A stretch of 64,000 bases of DNA, taken from contig NZ_VIWV01000001.1 of NCBI RefSeq assembly GCF_007829875.1, positions 3,690,501 to 3,754,500 of the forward strand. Direction: 5' to 3'. Below are positions 1 through 8,430 of this stretch, in pieces. The notes under the pieces are model-generated. The model did no database searches. It saw only the letters and a program-made list of their open reading frames with translations, and was not told the origin of the DNA. Position numbers and translations under genes: made by a program. How positions within the stretch are numbered: the first letter of the stretch is position 1; each line of letters opens with the position of its first letter. The DNA comes from Streptomyces capillispiralis (lineage in GTDB: Bacteria; Actinomycetota; Actinomycetes; Streptomycetales; Streptomycetaceae).

Positions 1-1626
1 GGTGGTGATGGCGTCCCGGTACGAGCCGAACAGCGCCGCCGCCGCCAGGACGGCCGTGGCGATGGCGATGCCCTTGGTGATGGCCTTGGTGGTGTTGCCG
101 ACCGCGTCCAGGTTGGTGAGCACCTGGGCGCCCGCGCCCTGGACGTCACCGGACATCTCGGCGATGCCCTGGGCGTTGTCGGAGACCGGGCCGAAGGTGT
201 CCATGGCGACGATCACGCCGACCGTGGTGAGCAGTCCGGTGCCCGCCAGCGCCACCGCGAACAGCGCCAGCATGATCGACGTACCGCCGAGCAGGAACGC
301 ACCGTACACGCCGAGCCCGATCAACAGGGCGGTGTAGACCGCGGATTCGAGCCCGATCGAGATGCCGGCGAGGACGACGGTGGCCGGACCCGTCAGCGAG
401 GTCTTGCCGATGTCCCGCACGGGGCGCCGGGTGGTCTCGGTGAAGTAGCCGGTGAGCTGCTGGATCAGGGCGGCCAGCACGATGCCGATGGCCACGGCGA
501 CGAGCGCGAGGATCCGCGGGTCGCCGTCCCTGCCCTGGATCGCCGCGTCGGTGACGCCGTCGAGGTCGGCGTAGGACGACGGCAGGTAGACGAACACCGC
601 GATCGCCACCAGCACGAGCGAGATCACTGCGGAGACGAAGAACCCCCGGTTGATCGCGCTCATGCCGCTGCGGTCGGCCCGCCTCGGGGCCACCGCGAAG
701 ATGCCGATCATCGCGGTGAGGACACCGATCGCGGGCACCAGCAGCGGGAACGCCAGCCCCGCGTCGCCGAACGCCGCCGAGCCGAGGATCAGCGCGGCCA
801 CCAGGGTCACGGCGTACGACTCGAAGAGGTCGGCCGCCATGCCCGCGCAGTCGCCGACGTTGTCGCCCACGTTGTCGGCGATGGTCGCGGCATTGCGCGG
901 ATCGTCCTCCGGAATGCCGTGCTCGACCTTGCCGACCAGGTCGGCGCCGACGTCGGCGGCCTTGGTGAAGATGCCGCCGCCGACCCGCATGAACATCGCG
1001 ATCAGCGCGGCCCCGAGACCGAACCCCTCGAGCACCTTCGGCGCGTCCGCCGCGTACACCAGCACCACGCAGGAGGCGCCGAGCAGACCGAGGCCCACGG
1101 TGAACATGCCGACCACACCGCCCGTACGGAAAGCGATCTTCATCGCTTTGTGCGAGACCGCGGTGAGATCCTTTTCCGGTTCGCCCGCGGCCGGGGTGGC
1201 TTCGCGCGCCGCCGCCGCGACCCGCACATTGCTGCGCACGGCGAGCCACATGCCGATATAGCCGGTGGCCGCCGAGAACGCCGCTCCGATCAAGAAGAAC
1301 ACCGACCGTCCGGCACGCTGATTCCAGTCGTCCGCGGGCAGCAGCATGAGCAGGAAGAACACGATCACGGCGAATACGCCGAGGGTGCGCAGCTGGCGGG
1401 CCAGATAGGCGTTCGCGCCCTCCTGGACCGCCGCGGCGATCTTCTTCATGCTGTCAGTGCCCTCGCCGGCCGCGAGGACCTGGCGCACCAGGACTCCCGC
1501 GACCACCAGCGCCGCCAGCGCCACGACGCCGATGACCACCACGAGCAGGCGGTTGTCGTCGGTCAGCACGGCGGCTGCGAGGGATGTGGGTTGGCCCGAC
1601 TCATGTGAGATGGAAAGCCCCGCCAT
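1..1626 (-). CDS. hppA: Membrane-bound proton-translocating pyrophosphatase (3' end outside window)
   Basis: Integral membrane enzyme that hydrolyses pyrophosphate and pumps protons out of the cytoplasm. The reading begins MAGLSISHES and shows several hydrophobic helices, the family signature DVGADLVGKVE, and the acidic loop DNVGDNVGDCAGMAADLFESY that binds Mg-pyrophosphate. Close to the window edge the motif GNTTKAITKG carries Lys, and Thr three residues later, at the positions that in characterised enzymes mark the potassium-independent class. The start is ATG with GGAGG upstream. The gene runs off the left edge, so about 540 residues are seen and the C-terminus is missing. Downstream on the same strand relative to bldG, but separated by a terminator-like hairpin, so probably its own transcription unit. 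Confidence 0.96.
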   Translation of the reverse strand, partial: MAGLSISHESGQPTSLAAAVLTDDNRLLVVVIGVVALAALVVAGVLVRQVLAAGEGTDSMKKIAAAVQEGANAYLARQLRTLGVFAVIVFFLLMLLPADDWNQRAGRSVFFLIGAAFSAATGYIGMWLAVRSNVRVAAAAREATPAAGEPEKDLTAVSHKAMKIAFRTGGVVGMFTVGLGLLGASCVVLVYAADAPKVLEGFGLGAALIAMFMRVGGGIFTKAADVGADLVGKVEHGIPEDDPRNAATIADNVGDNVGDCAGMAADLFESYAVTLVAALILGSAAFGDAGLAFPLLVPAIGVLTAMIGIFAVAPRRADRSGMSAINRGFFVSAVISLVLVAIAVFVYLPSSYADLDGVTDAAIQGRDGDPRILALVAVAIGIVLAALIQQLTGYFTETTRRPVRDIGKTSLTGPATVVLAGISIGLESAVYTALLIGLGVYGAFLLGGTSIMLALFAVALAGTGLLTTVGVIVAMDTFGPVSDNAQGIAEMSGDVQGAGAQVLTNLDAVGNTTKAITKGIAIATAVLAAAALFGSYRDAITT

Positions 1627-1888
1627 TCGTCCTCCTTGACGCTTGGGCTGAGCTCAAGATGTGGACGGGATTGTAGGTACCGGAACCTGATCAAAACAGA
1701 GCGCGTGAATTATGAATGGCTGGCAACCACTCTTCTCGAATGATCGCCGGGCAACCGACGACTCGAAATCGGTAATGCTTTTGGAGCATTCACGTGATCG
1801 CATTTTCAGGGCCGATCGATCGTGAAGGAATTCACGCGATCAACCGCACGAGACCACTGTAAGCGCGGTGACCGATACCCGCACATGA

Positions 1889-1915
1889 CGAAGGGCCCCA
1901 CGAGGGGGCCCTTCG
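1889..1915 (-). terminator. Hairpin terminator after the anti-sigma gene
   Basis: Perfect 11-bp inverted repeat CGAAGGGCCCC / GGGGCCCTTCG with a 5-base loop. It lies about 135 bases beyond the stop of the minus-strand anti-sigma gene, so it should end the bldG-anti-sigma transcript before hppA. There is no clear T-run, which is normal in this genus. Confidence 0.7.
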
Positions 1916-1978
1916 GGAAGAACAGTCGCCGTCCGGGTGAACCGGGTCAGCGATTCAGGCGAGCCGGCCGATCCCGGC

Positions 1979-2012
1979 GAGTCAGCGAGCCGGCCGAGTC
2001 AGCGAGCCGGCC
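1979..2012. repeat. Two 17-bp direct repeats, plus a decayed third
   Basis: The unit GAGTCAGCGAGCCGGCC occurs twice head to tail (1979-1995 and 1996-2012), followed by a degenerate third copy up to about 2045. It lies between the hairpin at 1889 and the stop of the anti-sigma gene. Probably replication slippage in a 3' untranslated region. Apart from the terminator, 1627-2050 shows only the upstream region of hppA, which is relatively AT-rich at 1660-1860. Confidence 0.7.
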
Positions 2013-2050
2013 GAGTCAGCCGAGCCAGCGAGTCGGCCGAGTGAGGCAAG

Positions 2051-2488
2051 TCAGGCGATGAGCGTGGCCGGCGGCGCGGTCGGCCACCTCATGCGGATCG
2101 ACCCGCCGTGCTCCCCCGCGCTGACCTCGACGTCGTCGACGAGGCCGCTGATGACCGCGAGGCCCATCTCGTCCTCCTCGGTCTCCCCGTCGGCGTCGCC
2201 GGGCCCGTCTCCGGGCGCCCGCTCACCAGGGGCCGCATGGGGCGCCTCGTCGCCGACCTCGATGGAGAACTGCTTCTCCTCCTCGATCAGCAGCACCTTC
2301 ACGGGTGCCGAGATGCCGCCGTTCTGATGCAGTCCCACGGCTCGGGAGCACGCCTCGCCGACGGCGAGCCTGACCTCGTCGAGGACGGCCTCGTCCACTC
2401 CGGCCCTGCGCGCAACCGCCGCCGCCACGAGACGGGCGGTCCTGACATGCTCGGGCAGCGCGCTGAAGCGGAGTTCAACGGTGGCCAT
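2051..2488 (-). CDS. RsbW/SpoIIAB-type anti-sigma factor (HATPase) beside bldG
   Basis: 145-residue GHKL-fold protein. The first half (MATVELRFSALPEHVRTARL, then DEVRLAVGEACSRAV) matches the helix and N-box of Bacillus RsbW/SpoIIAB-like anti-sigma kinases, where the conserved Glu/Asn region binds Mg-ATP. An acidic linker (EDEMG) precedes the glycine box MGLAVISGLVDDV. ATG at 2488 is preferred over an upstream TTG because GAGGGGG lies just before it. It follows bldG on the same strand after about 110 bases. In S. coelicolor the equivalent gene is co-transcribed with bldG and its product is reported to bind BldG, so a partner-switching pair is likely. Sigma target unknown. Confidence 0.88.
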   Translation of the reverse strand: MATVELRFSALPEHVRTARLVAAAVARRAGVDEAVLDEVRLAVGEACSRAVGLHQNGGISAPVKVLLIEEEKQFSIEVGDEAPHAAPGERAPGDGPGDADGETEEDEMGLAVISGLVDDVEVSAGEHGGSIRMRWPTAPPATLIA

Positions 2489-2601
2489 GCATCCCCCTCG
2501 CAACTACGGGCGTGCTGTGGAGAGGCCGGGCCGCCGAACGCCCGGCCCGCCTCCTGGTTTCACTTCTGCCGCCCGGGCGCGACCGCCCGGGACCGGGGTG
2601 G

Positions 2602-2943
2602 TCAGTCGGTGGCCGCCACCGCTTCCTCGACCGAGGTGTGGATCGGGAACACCTTGGTGAGGCCGGTAATGCGGAAAATCTTGAGAATGCGCTCCTGGTT
2701 GCAGACCAGGCGCAGCGAGCCCTCATGGGCCCGGACGCGCTTCAGGCCGCCGACCAGCACGCCGAGTCCGGTGGAGTCGAGGAAGTCCACACCCTCCATG
2801 TCGACGACAAGGTGGAAACTGCCGTCGTTCACCAGCTCGACCAGCTGCTCGCGCAGCTTGGGCGCGGTATATACGTCGATTTCGCCACCGACCCTGACGA
2901 TCGTGCGATCGCCCATGGTCTCGGTCGACAGGGACAGGTCCAC
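2602..2943 (-). CDS. bldG: BldG, anti-sigma factor antagonist
   Basis: 113-residue STAS-domain protein (MDLSLSTETMGDRTIVRVGG...) of the SpoIIAA/RsbV family. The phosphorylatable serine is Ser57 in DFLDSTGLGVL, the residue known to be phosphorylated in S. coelicolor BldG. BldG is needed for aerial mycelium and antibiotic production. In its dephosphorylated form it should bind the anti-sigma protein encoded just downstream. Length and sequence fit BldG throughout. The gene is transcribed divergently from the helicase at 3023, with only about 80 bases between starts, so its promoters probably overlap the start of the helicase coding region. Confidence 0.96.
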   Translation of the reverse strand: MDLSLSTETMGDRTIVRVGGEIDVYTAPKLREQLVELVNDGSFHLVVDMEGVDFLDSTGLGVLVGGLKRVRAHEGSLRLVCNQERILKIFRITGLTKVFPIHTSVEEAVAATD

Positions 2944-3022
2944 GGATCCTCCAGCACCTAGCTATCGAGCGGTCGCCCTTGGGGCATCTCGGCCAAGCCC
3001 CCTGGACGGTTCGCCAGCCGCG

Positions 3023-5551
3023 ATGGCATTCAATCACTTACCGGCAGGCGTGCACGACGCCTTGGCCCCATTGTCCGTCACGCCAGTGACACACTCGGTG
3101 CCGATGGCCAAGAATCACCGATCCGATCGACCCTCGACGGACACCCCGTCCAGGCCCTCGCCGGGCACGGTCCTGGACCGGCTCGCGTCCGGGCCGAGCC
3201 GGGCTGCGCGCGTCACTCATACGGAGCACTTGCCCCCGCGTGCGGGTCGCCATGCCGTCTGGCCGGACCGGATCCGCACGGAGGTCGTCGCCGCCGTGCG
3301 GGCCGCGGGCATCGACCACCCCTGGGTCCACCAGGCACGCGCCGCCGAGCACGCCCTGGACGGCGAGTCCGTCGTGATCGCCACCGGCACCGCGTCCGGG
3401 AAGTCCCTGGCGTACCTCGCACCGGTCCTGTCCACGCTCCTGGACGGCGCGGAGGCCCCGAACGGCCGCGGCGCGACCGCCCTCTACCTCGCCCCCACCA
3501 AGGCCCTCGCAGCCGACCAGTGCCGGTCGGTGAAGGAACTTTCACAAACACTGGGCCATTCGGTGCGCGCGGCGGCCTACGACGGCGACACTCCGTTCGA
3601 GGAACGCGAGTGGATCCGCCAGTACGGCAACTACGTCCTGACCAACCCGGACATGCTGCACCGCGGCATCCTGCCCTCCCACGCCCGGTGGTCCTCCTTC
3701 CTGAAGTCGCTGAAGTACGTCGTCATCGACGAGTGCCACACCTACCGGGGCGTGTTCGGCTCGCACGTGGCCCAGGTGCTGCGCCGGCTGCGGCGCCTGT
3801 GCGCCCGCTACGGCTCCTCGCCCGTGTTCCTGCTGGCGTCCGCGACCGCCGCCGAACCCGCCGTCGCCGCCGGCCGCCTCACCGGACTGCCGGTGGTGGA
3901 GGTGGCCGACGACGCCTCACCACGCGGTGAACTGGTGTTCGCCCTGTGGGAGCCGCCGCTGACCGAGCTGCACGGCGAAAAGGGCGCACCCGTCCGCCGT
4001 ACGGCCACCGCCGAGGCGGCCGACCTGCTGACCGACCTCACCGTCCAGGGCATGCGCTCGATCACCTTCGTGCGCTCCCGGCGCGGCGCCGAACTGATCT
4101 CCGTGATCGCTCAGGAGCGCCTCGCCGAGGTGGACCGCTCGCTCGCCCGGCGGGTCGCGGCCTACCGGGGCGGTTATCTCCCCGAGGAACGCCGCGCCCT
4201 CGAACGCGCCCTGCACTCCGGTGAACTCCTCGGCCTCGCCGCGACGAACGCCCTCGAACTCGGCGTGGACATCTCCGGCCTGGACGCGGTGGTCATCGCC
4301 GGGTATCCCGGCACCCGGGCCTCCCTGTGGCAGCAGGCCGGCCGCGCGGGACGGTCCGGGCAGGGCGCCCTCGCCGTCCTGGTCGCCCGCGACGACCCCT
4401 TGGACACCTTCCTCGTCCACCATCCCGAGGCCCTCTTCGACCGGCCCGTGGAGTCCACCGTCCTCGACCCCGACAACCCCTACGTGCTCGCCCCGCACCT
4501 GTGCGCGGCGGCCGAGGAACTGCCCCTGACCGAGGAGGACCTGGACCTCTTCGGCCCGGCCACCGAGGAACTGCTCCCGCAGCTGGAGTCGGCGAAACTG
4601 CTGCGGCGGCGGACGAAGGCCTGGCACTGGACCCGCCGGGAACGGGCCGCGGACCTGACCGGCATCCGCGGTGGGGGCGGCCGGCCCGTGCAGGTCGTCG
4701 AGACCGGCACGGGCCGGCTGCTGGGCACGGTCGACGCGGGCGCGGCACACGCGAGCGTCCACGAGGGCGCGGTCCACCTGCACCAGGGCCTCACCTATCT
4801 CGTCCGCTCCCTCGACCTGGAGGACTCCGTCGCCCTGGTCGAACGGGCGAACCCGACCTACACCACGGTCGCCCGCGACACGACGGCCATCACCGTGCTG
4901 GAGACGGACACCGAGATCCCGTGGGGCGACGGCCGCCTGTGCTACGGCTCCGTCGAGGTCACCAACCAAGTGGTCTCCTTCCTGCGCCGGCGGCTCATCA
5001 CCGGCGAAGTGCTCGGCGAGACGAAACTCGACCTCCCTCCTCGTACGCTGCGCACCCGCGCGGTGTGGTGGACGGTCACCGAGGACCAGCTCGACCGGGC
5101 CAGGATCAACCCGGAGATCCTCGGTGGCGCCCTGCACGCCGCCGAGCACGCGTCGATCGGCATGCTGCCGCTCTTCGCGACCTGCGACCGCTGGGACATC
5201 GGCGGCGTCTCGATCCCCCTGCACCCCGACACCCTGCTGCCCACGGTCTTCGTCTACGACGGCCATCCCGGCGGCGCGGGCTTCGCGGAACGCGCCTTCC
5301 ACACCGCCCACGCCTGGCTCACCGCCACCCGTCAGGCCATCGCCTCCTGCGAGTGCGAGGCCGGGTGCCCCTCCTGCATCCAGTCCCCCAAGTGCGGCAA
5401 CGGCAACGACCCTCTGCACAAGCGGGGCGCGGTCCGGCTGCTCACCGTGCTGCTGGCGGGGGCGCCGGGGGAGGCGCTGGAGGGGTCGGCGGAGGCTGAG
5501 CCGTCTGCGGGAGGGGGCGGGGCGGCGCCCGGGCCTGCTCCGGGGGCCTAG
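3023..5551 (+). CDS. DECH-box superfamily 2 helicase of the helicase/secretion neighbourhood (MrfA/YprA-like)
   Basis: About 842 residues. Walker A is GTASGKS, the Walker B box is VVIDECHTY (DECH), motif III is LASATAAEP, and motif VI is QQAGRAGRSGQG. The C-terminal DUF1998-like part has a four-cysteine cluster, CECEAGCPSCIQSPKC, which in B. subtilis MrfA/YprA binds zinc. MrfA is a 3'-5' helicase in mitomycin repair, and a repair role here is inferred only. TIGRFAM names this actinobacterial form after its fixed place next to Tad secretion genes, as seen here. The start is uncertain: ATG 3023 (MAFNHLPAG) or ATG 3104 (MAKNHR), neither with a good ribosome site. Its TAG stop overlaps the stop of the convergent gene in the tetramer CTAG. 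Confidence 0.93.
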   Translation: MAFNHLPAGVHDALAPLSVTPVTHSVPMAKNHRSDRPSTDTPSRPSPGTVLDRLASGPSRAARVTHTEHLPPRAGRHAVWPDRIRTEVVAAVRAAGIDHPWVHQARAAEHALDGESVVIATGTASGKSLAYLAPVLSTLLDGAEAPNGRGATALYLAPTKALAADQCRSVKELSQTLGHSVRAAAYDGDTPFEEREWIRQYGNYVLTNPDMLHRGILPSHARWSSFLKSLKYVVIDECHTYRGVFGSHVAQVLRRLRRLCARYGSSPVFLLASATAAEPAVAAGRLTGLPVVEVADDASPRGELVFALWEPPLTELHGEKGAPVRRTATAEAADLLTDLTVQGMRSITFVRSRRGAELISVIAQERLAEVDRSLARRVAAYRGGYLPEERRALERALHSGELLGLAATNALELGVDISGLDAVVIAGYPGTRASLWQQAGRAGRSGQGALAVLVARDDPLDTFLVHHPEALFDRPVESTVLDPDNPYVLAPHLCAAAEELPLTEEDLDLFGPATEELLPQLESAKLLRRRTKAWHWTRRERAADLTGIRGGGGRPVQVVETGTGRLLGTVDAGAAHASVHEGAVHLHQGLTYLVRSLDLEDSVALVERANPTYTTVARDTTAITVLETDTEIPWGDGRLCYGSVEVTNQVVSFLRRRLITGEVLGETKLDLPPRTLRTRAVWWTVTEDQLDRARINPEILGGALHAAEHASIGMLPLFATCDRWDIGGVSIPLHPDTLLPTVFVYDGHPGGAGFAERAFHTAHAWLTATRQAIASCECEAGCPSCIQSPKCGNGNDPLHKRGAVRLLTVLLAGAPGEALEGSAEAEPSAGGGGAAPGPAPGA

Positions 5552-6018
5552 CCTGCGCTTGAGGCTGGGCCGGGACCCGAACCCATGGCCGGCGCCGCAT
5601 CCGGGGCCGTGGGTTCCGCCGGGCCGGCAGGCGCCGCCCGTGCCCTGACCTCCACCGTGAACGGCCCCCGGCCCGACGCCACCGACACGTCCGACACCTC
5701 GCCGGTGATCACGCACCGCACGAGCCTCGTCCCCTGCGCGCGAGCCACCCGGTCCGCCCGCGCGCAGGCCTCCGTGCCGCCCCGCGTCCAGTGGTCCGCC
5801 GCCGCGAGCGCCGCCAGGTCCGCGCCCCCGGCCGCCCGGTGCCGGACCGCCACGGCGTGCCCCAGGGCCGCGACCACGCCGAAGACGACACACAGCACGG
5901 CGATCGCCCCGACACTCCAGACGGTCGCGGACCCACGGTCCGGACAGCCACCGGTCCCACGGCCGCCCAGCGCCACCGGCACCGACCCGAACCGCCGCCT
6001 GTGCGACGCGCCTCTCAC
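5548..6018 (-). CDS. TadE/TadG-like protein of the helicase/secretion neighbourhood
   Basis: 156 residues. After a short basic N-terminus, the segment PDRGSATVWSVGAIAVLCVVFGVVAALGHAVAV is a single membrane helix that begins like a pseudopilin (RGSATVW). The rest is an Ala/Pro-rich extracytoplasmic domain with two cysteines (EACARA, VRCVIT) that could form a disulfide. Last gene of the Tad operon, with its start overlapping the stop of the preceding tadE by 4 bases (ATGA). This matches the Rv3654c-type TadE-like family always found next to the DECH helicase. Function unproven; the Mycobacterium homologue has been discussed as a secreted or effector protein. Confidence 0.8.
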   Translation of the reverse strand: MRGASHRRRFGSVPVALGGRGTGGCPDRGSATVWSVGAIAVLCVVFGVVAALGHAVAVRHRAAGGADLAALAAADHWTRGGTEACARADRVARAQGTRLVRCVITGEVSDVSVASGRGPFTVEVRARAAPAGPAEPTAPDAAPAMGSGPGPASSAG

Positions 6019-6380
6019 GCCCCCTCCCCCACGAACTCCTCCGCCGCCGCGACGGCCTCCTCCCTCAGTTCGAAGGGCAGCCCGTGCAGAACCGGCGGCC
6101 TGGCCACGACGACCACCCGGACCTGCTCGGCCTCCCGGCTCACCGTGACCGTCGCGCCGGGCGGCGCCACCTCACGGGTCACCTCGACGACCACGTCCGG
6201 CGGATCCTGCCGGGCCGCCGCGCGAGCGCCCGTGCGCGCCGCGTCCACGCACTGGATCTGCGCCGCCACCACCAGCAGGCCCCAGACCAGCGCCGTGGCG
6301 AACATCACCAGGACGGGCAGCACCATGGCCGACTCCGCCGTCACGAACCCCCGGTCAGCGCGCCGCTCACATCCGGCCAT
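6015..6380 (-). CDS. TadE-family pseudopilin
   Basis: 121 residues. RGFVTAESAMVLPVLVMFATALVWGLLVVAAQ is a prepilin-like start: a Gly, then Glu at +5 and a hydrophobic helix, as in TadE/TadF minor pseudopilins. The short extracytoplasmic domain (about 65 residues) lacks cysteines. Overlaps the end of the DUF4244 gene by 14 bases and the next gene by 4, so translation is coupled. Expected to be a minor subunit of the Tad-like pilus or secretion fibre. No dedicated prepilin peptidase is encoded in this window. Confidence 0.85.
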   Translation of the reverse strand: MAGCERRADRGFVTAESAMVLPVLVMFATALVWGLLVVAAQIQCVDAARTGARAAARQDPPDVVVEVTREVAPPGATVTVSREAEQVRVVVVARPPVLHGLPFELREEAVAAAEEFVGEGA

Positions 6381-6594
6381 CGAGTGCCTGCTGCACGATG
6401 TTCCGCAGCGCCGTGCTGACCGGCCCGCTGGTGACCACCTTGTAGAGCACCACGGAGAACGCCACCGCCGCGACGATTCCCATCGCGTACTCCGAGGTCA
6501 CCATTCCCGTGTCCCGCCGTACCGCACGCGCCGCACATGCCGTGCGCACCGTGCGCATCAGGGCACGCACTCGCGCCCGCACCACCTGATACAT
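6367..6594 (-). CDS. DUF4244 protein, candidate Flp-type major pilin
   Basis: 75 residues from ATG 6594, chosen because GGGGG lies about 6 bases upstream; an in-frame ATG at 6645 has none. The sequence ends a basic leader with RRDTG and continues MVTSEYAMGIVAAVAFSVVLYKVV, i.e. Gly30, Glu at +5 of the mature form and a hydrophobic helix. That is the layout of Flp prepilins cut by a TadV/PilD-type peptidase. The mature product would be about 45 residues, Flp-sized. Its place between tadC and tadE supports a pilin role. Assignment as major pilin is inference. Confidence 0.8.
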   Translation of the reverse strand: MYQVVRARVRALMRTVRTACAARAVRRDTGMVTSEYAMGIVAAVAFSVVLYKVVTSGPVSTALRNIVQQALDGRM

Positions 6595-6769
6595 GTCAAC
6601 CCCCGTGAGAAGACGTCCTGTTGCTTCTGTCGCTCGTTCTGTCATGGGCTCTGTGATTCGTTCCGTGTCGTGTTCCGCGTGTCGTCCTGAGTTGCGTCCG
6701 GCGTTCGCTCCGTGATTCGCCGCGCTTCCGCCAGCCGGTCACCGTGTCGCTGCTGCCGCCGGCGACCCG

Positions 6770-7558
6770 TCACACACCACCCCCTCCCAGCACCCCACCC
6801 GCGAGCCCGATCACCACGGGCAGCACGCCGACCGAGATGAAGGCGGGCAGGAAGCACAGGCCCACCGGCGCGCTGATCAGGACCGCCGCCCGCCGGGCCC
6901 GTGCCGTCGCCGCGCGGGTCCACCGCGCGCGGGCCTCGGCGGCGAGCCGGGCCACCGGGGCGGCCAGCGGCAGCCCGGCCACATCGGCCCGCTCCAGCAG
7001 CCGGGCCAGGGACGCGGCCCCCGGGAGCGAGGCCAGGTCGCGCCAGGCCGCCCCCGGTTCACCGCCCAGCCGCACCTCCGCCGCGCCGCGGGCCAGCGCG
7101 TCACCGACCGGTCCGCCCAAGGCCTCTCCGACGGCCTGTGCGGCCAGTACCGGCCCCGCGCCCGCCGCGATGCAGGCGGACAGCAGATCCGCGGCCAGGG
7201 GCAGCTGACGTGCCGCCCGGGCGGTGTCCGCTTCCCGTGCCCCCGCGGCGGCCGGCGGCCGCCGCAGGCGCCACCGCCACAGCCCGGCCGCGGCGACCAG
7301 CCCCACGGCCACTCCGGCGAGACCGCCCACCAGCACCCACCCGGCACCCGCCACGCCCGCGTACGGCAGCCAACCCCGCAGGGCACTCAGTCGTGTGAGG
7401 CGTGAGGCGGTCGCCGTGCGCTCCAGGGCCAGCACCTCGGCCAGTCGTCGCCGCACCCGCCGCTCACGGCGCGTCCGGCTCCACCATCGCGCCAGCCAGG
7501 CGAGCACCGAAACGGTCCCCACCACCGCCCCCAGCCTGTGGATGACGTCCCCGCTCAT
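6770..7558 (-). CDS. TadC-like type II secretion F-domain membrane protein
   Basis: 262 residues, starting MSGDVIHRLGAVVG at ATG 7558, which overlaps the end of tadB by 4 bases. It has two hydrophobic segments near residues 55-85, a cytoplasmic helical T2SSF core (LPLAADLLSACIAAGAGPVLAAQAVGEALGGPVGDAL...), and a C-terminal membrane hairpin (LISAPVGLCFLPAFISVGVLPVVIGL). In Tad systems TadB and TadC form the inner-membrane platform on which the TadA ATPase works. The roughly 175 bases between its stop and the pilin gene hold no other gene and supply the pilin's own ribosome site. Confidence 0.88.
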   Translation of the reverse strand: MSGDVIHRLGAVVGTVSVLAWLARWWSRTRRERRVRRRLAEVLALERTATASRLTRLSALRGWLPYAGVAGAGWVLVGGLAGVAVGLVAAAGLWRWRLRRPPAAAGAREADTARAARQLPLAADLLSACIAAGAGPVLAAQAVGEALGGPVGDALARGAAEVRLGGEPGAAWRDLASLPGAASLARLLERADVAGLPLAAPVARLAAEARARWTRAATARARRAAVLISAPVGLCFLPAFISVGVLPVVIGLAGGVLGGGGV

Positions 7559-8430
7559 GCCGTCACCTCCTCGGCGCCCCGCATGATCCGCAGGGCCCAC
7601 CACAGCCCGAGGCCCTCCAGCACCGCGCCGGCCGCCAGGCAGACCAGTCCCGACGGTGTGTGCAGCAGGACGTGCAGCGGGTCCGCGCCGAGCGCCGCAC
7701 CGAGCGCCAGGCCCACGACCGGCAGCCCGGCGAGCACCACCGCCGTGGCACGGGCACCGGCCAACTGGGCGCGCAGGTCGTCGCGCTGGTCCCGTTCGGC
7801 ACGCAGCGCCGCCTCCAGCCGGTCGAGGCCGGCCGCCAGTCCTGCACCCTGGTCCACCGCCACCCGCCAGCACGCGGCGAGTCCCCGCAGCCCTTCGCCG
7901 CCCGGCTGTCGCGCCGCCGCGGCGAGCGCGTCCGGTACGTCCCCGCCGAACCGCGCTGCGGCCAGCACCGCCGCCTGCATGTCACCGAGCCCGCCGGAGT
8001 CCCGCGCGGCCGGCAGCAGCGCCTCCCCCGGCTGCCTCCCGGCGCGCACCTCACCGGCCAGCGCACCGCACAACGCGATCACCGCGTCCCCCCGCTCCTC
8101 CCGCACCCGGCGCTCCCCGGCGGCCCTGCGCATCCGCCGCAGCAAGGGCACCCCTGCCGCCCCCGCGACGGCCGGGAGCACCGACGCGCCCAGCACCGCC
8201 AGCACCCCGCCGACCGCCAACGACCACCACTCGGCACGCAGCCGCCCGCGGATCCGCTCGACGGCGCGGGCCGACCGGGGCCGGCCCGGTGGCCCGCCTC
8301 CCGCCGAACCGCCGCCGGCCAGCAGCAGCCGCGCCCGCCTGGCCCCGGCCTGCCCGCCGCCCAGCAGCCAGGCAGCGGTCCCCAGGCACGCCACGGCCGC
8401 GCCCGTCGACACCTCGGTCGTCCCGTTCAT
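7555..8430 (-). CDS. TadB-like type II secretion F-domain membrane protein
   Basis: 291 residues, starting MNGTTEVSTGAAVACLG. N-terminal hydrophobic helix, a second membrane helix around residues 70-95, a helical F domain (ALCGALAGEVRAGRQPGEALLPAARDSG...) and a C-terminal membrane pair (AVVLAGLPVVGLALGAALGADPLHVLL). ATG 8430 overlaps the TGA of the ATPase gene by one base (TGATG), so translation should be coupled. Forms the Tad platform with the following tadC-like protein. Confidence 0.88.
   Translation of the reverse strand: MNGTTEVSTGAAVACLGTAAWLLGGGQAGARRARLLLAGGGSAGGGPPGRPRSARAVERIRGRLRAEWWSLAVGGVLAVLGASVLPAVAGAAGVPLLRRMRRAAGERRVREERGDAVIALCGALAGEVRAGRQPGEALLPAARDSGGLGDMQAAVLAAARFGGDVPDALAAAARQPGGEGLRGLAACWRVAVDQGAGLAAGLDRLEAALRAERDQRDDLRAQLAGARATAVVLAGLPVVGLALGAALGADPLHVLLHTPSGLVCLAAGAVLEGLGLWWALRIMRGAEEVTA

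Noticed and set aside
2108..3022. Long N-terminal extension of the helicase frame
   Set aside because: It overlaps bldG and the anti-sigma gene in antisense; the real start is at 3023 or 3104.
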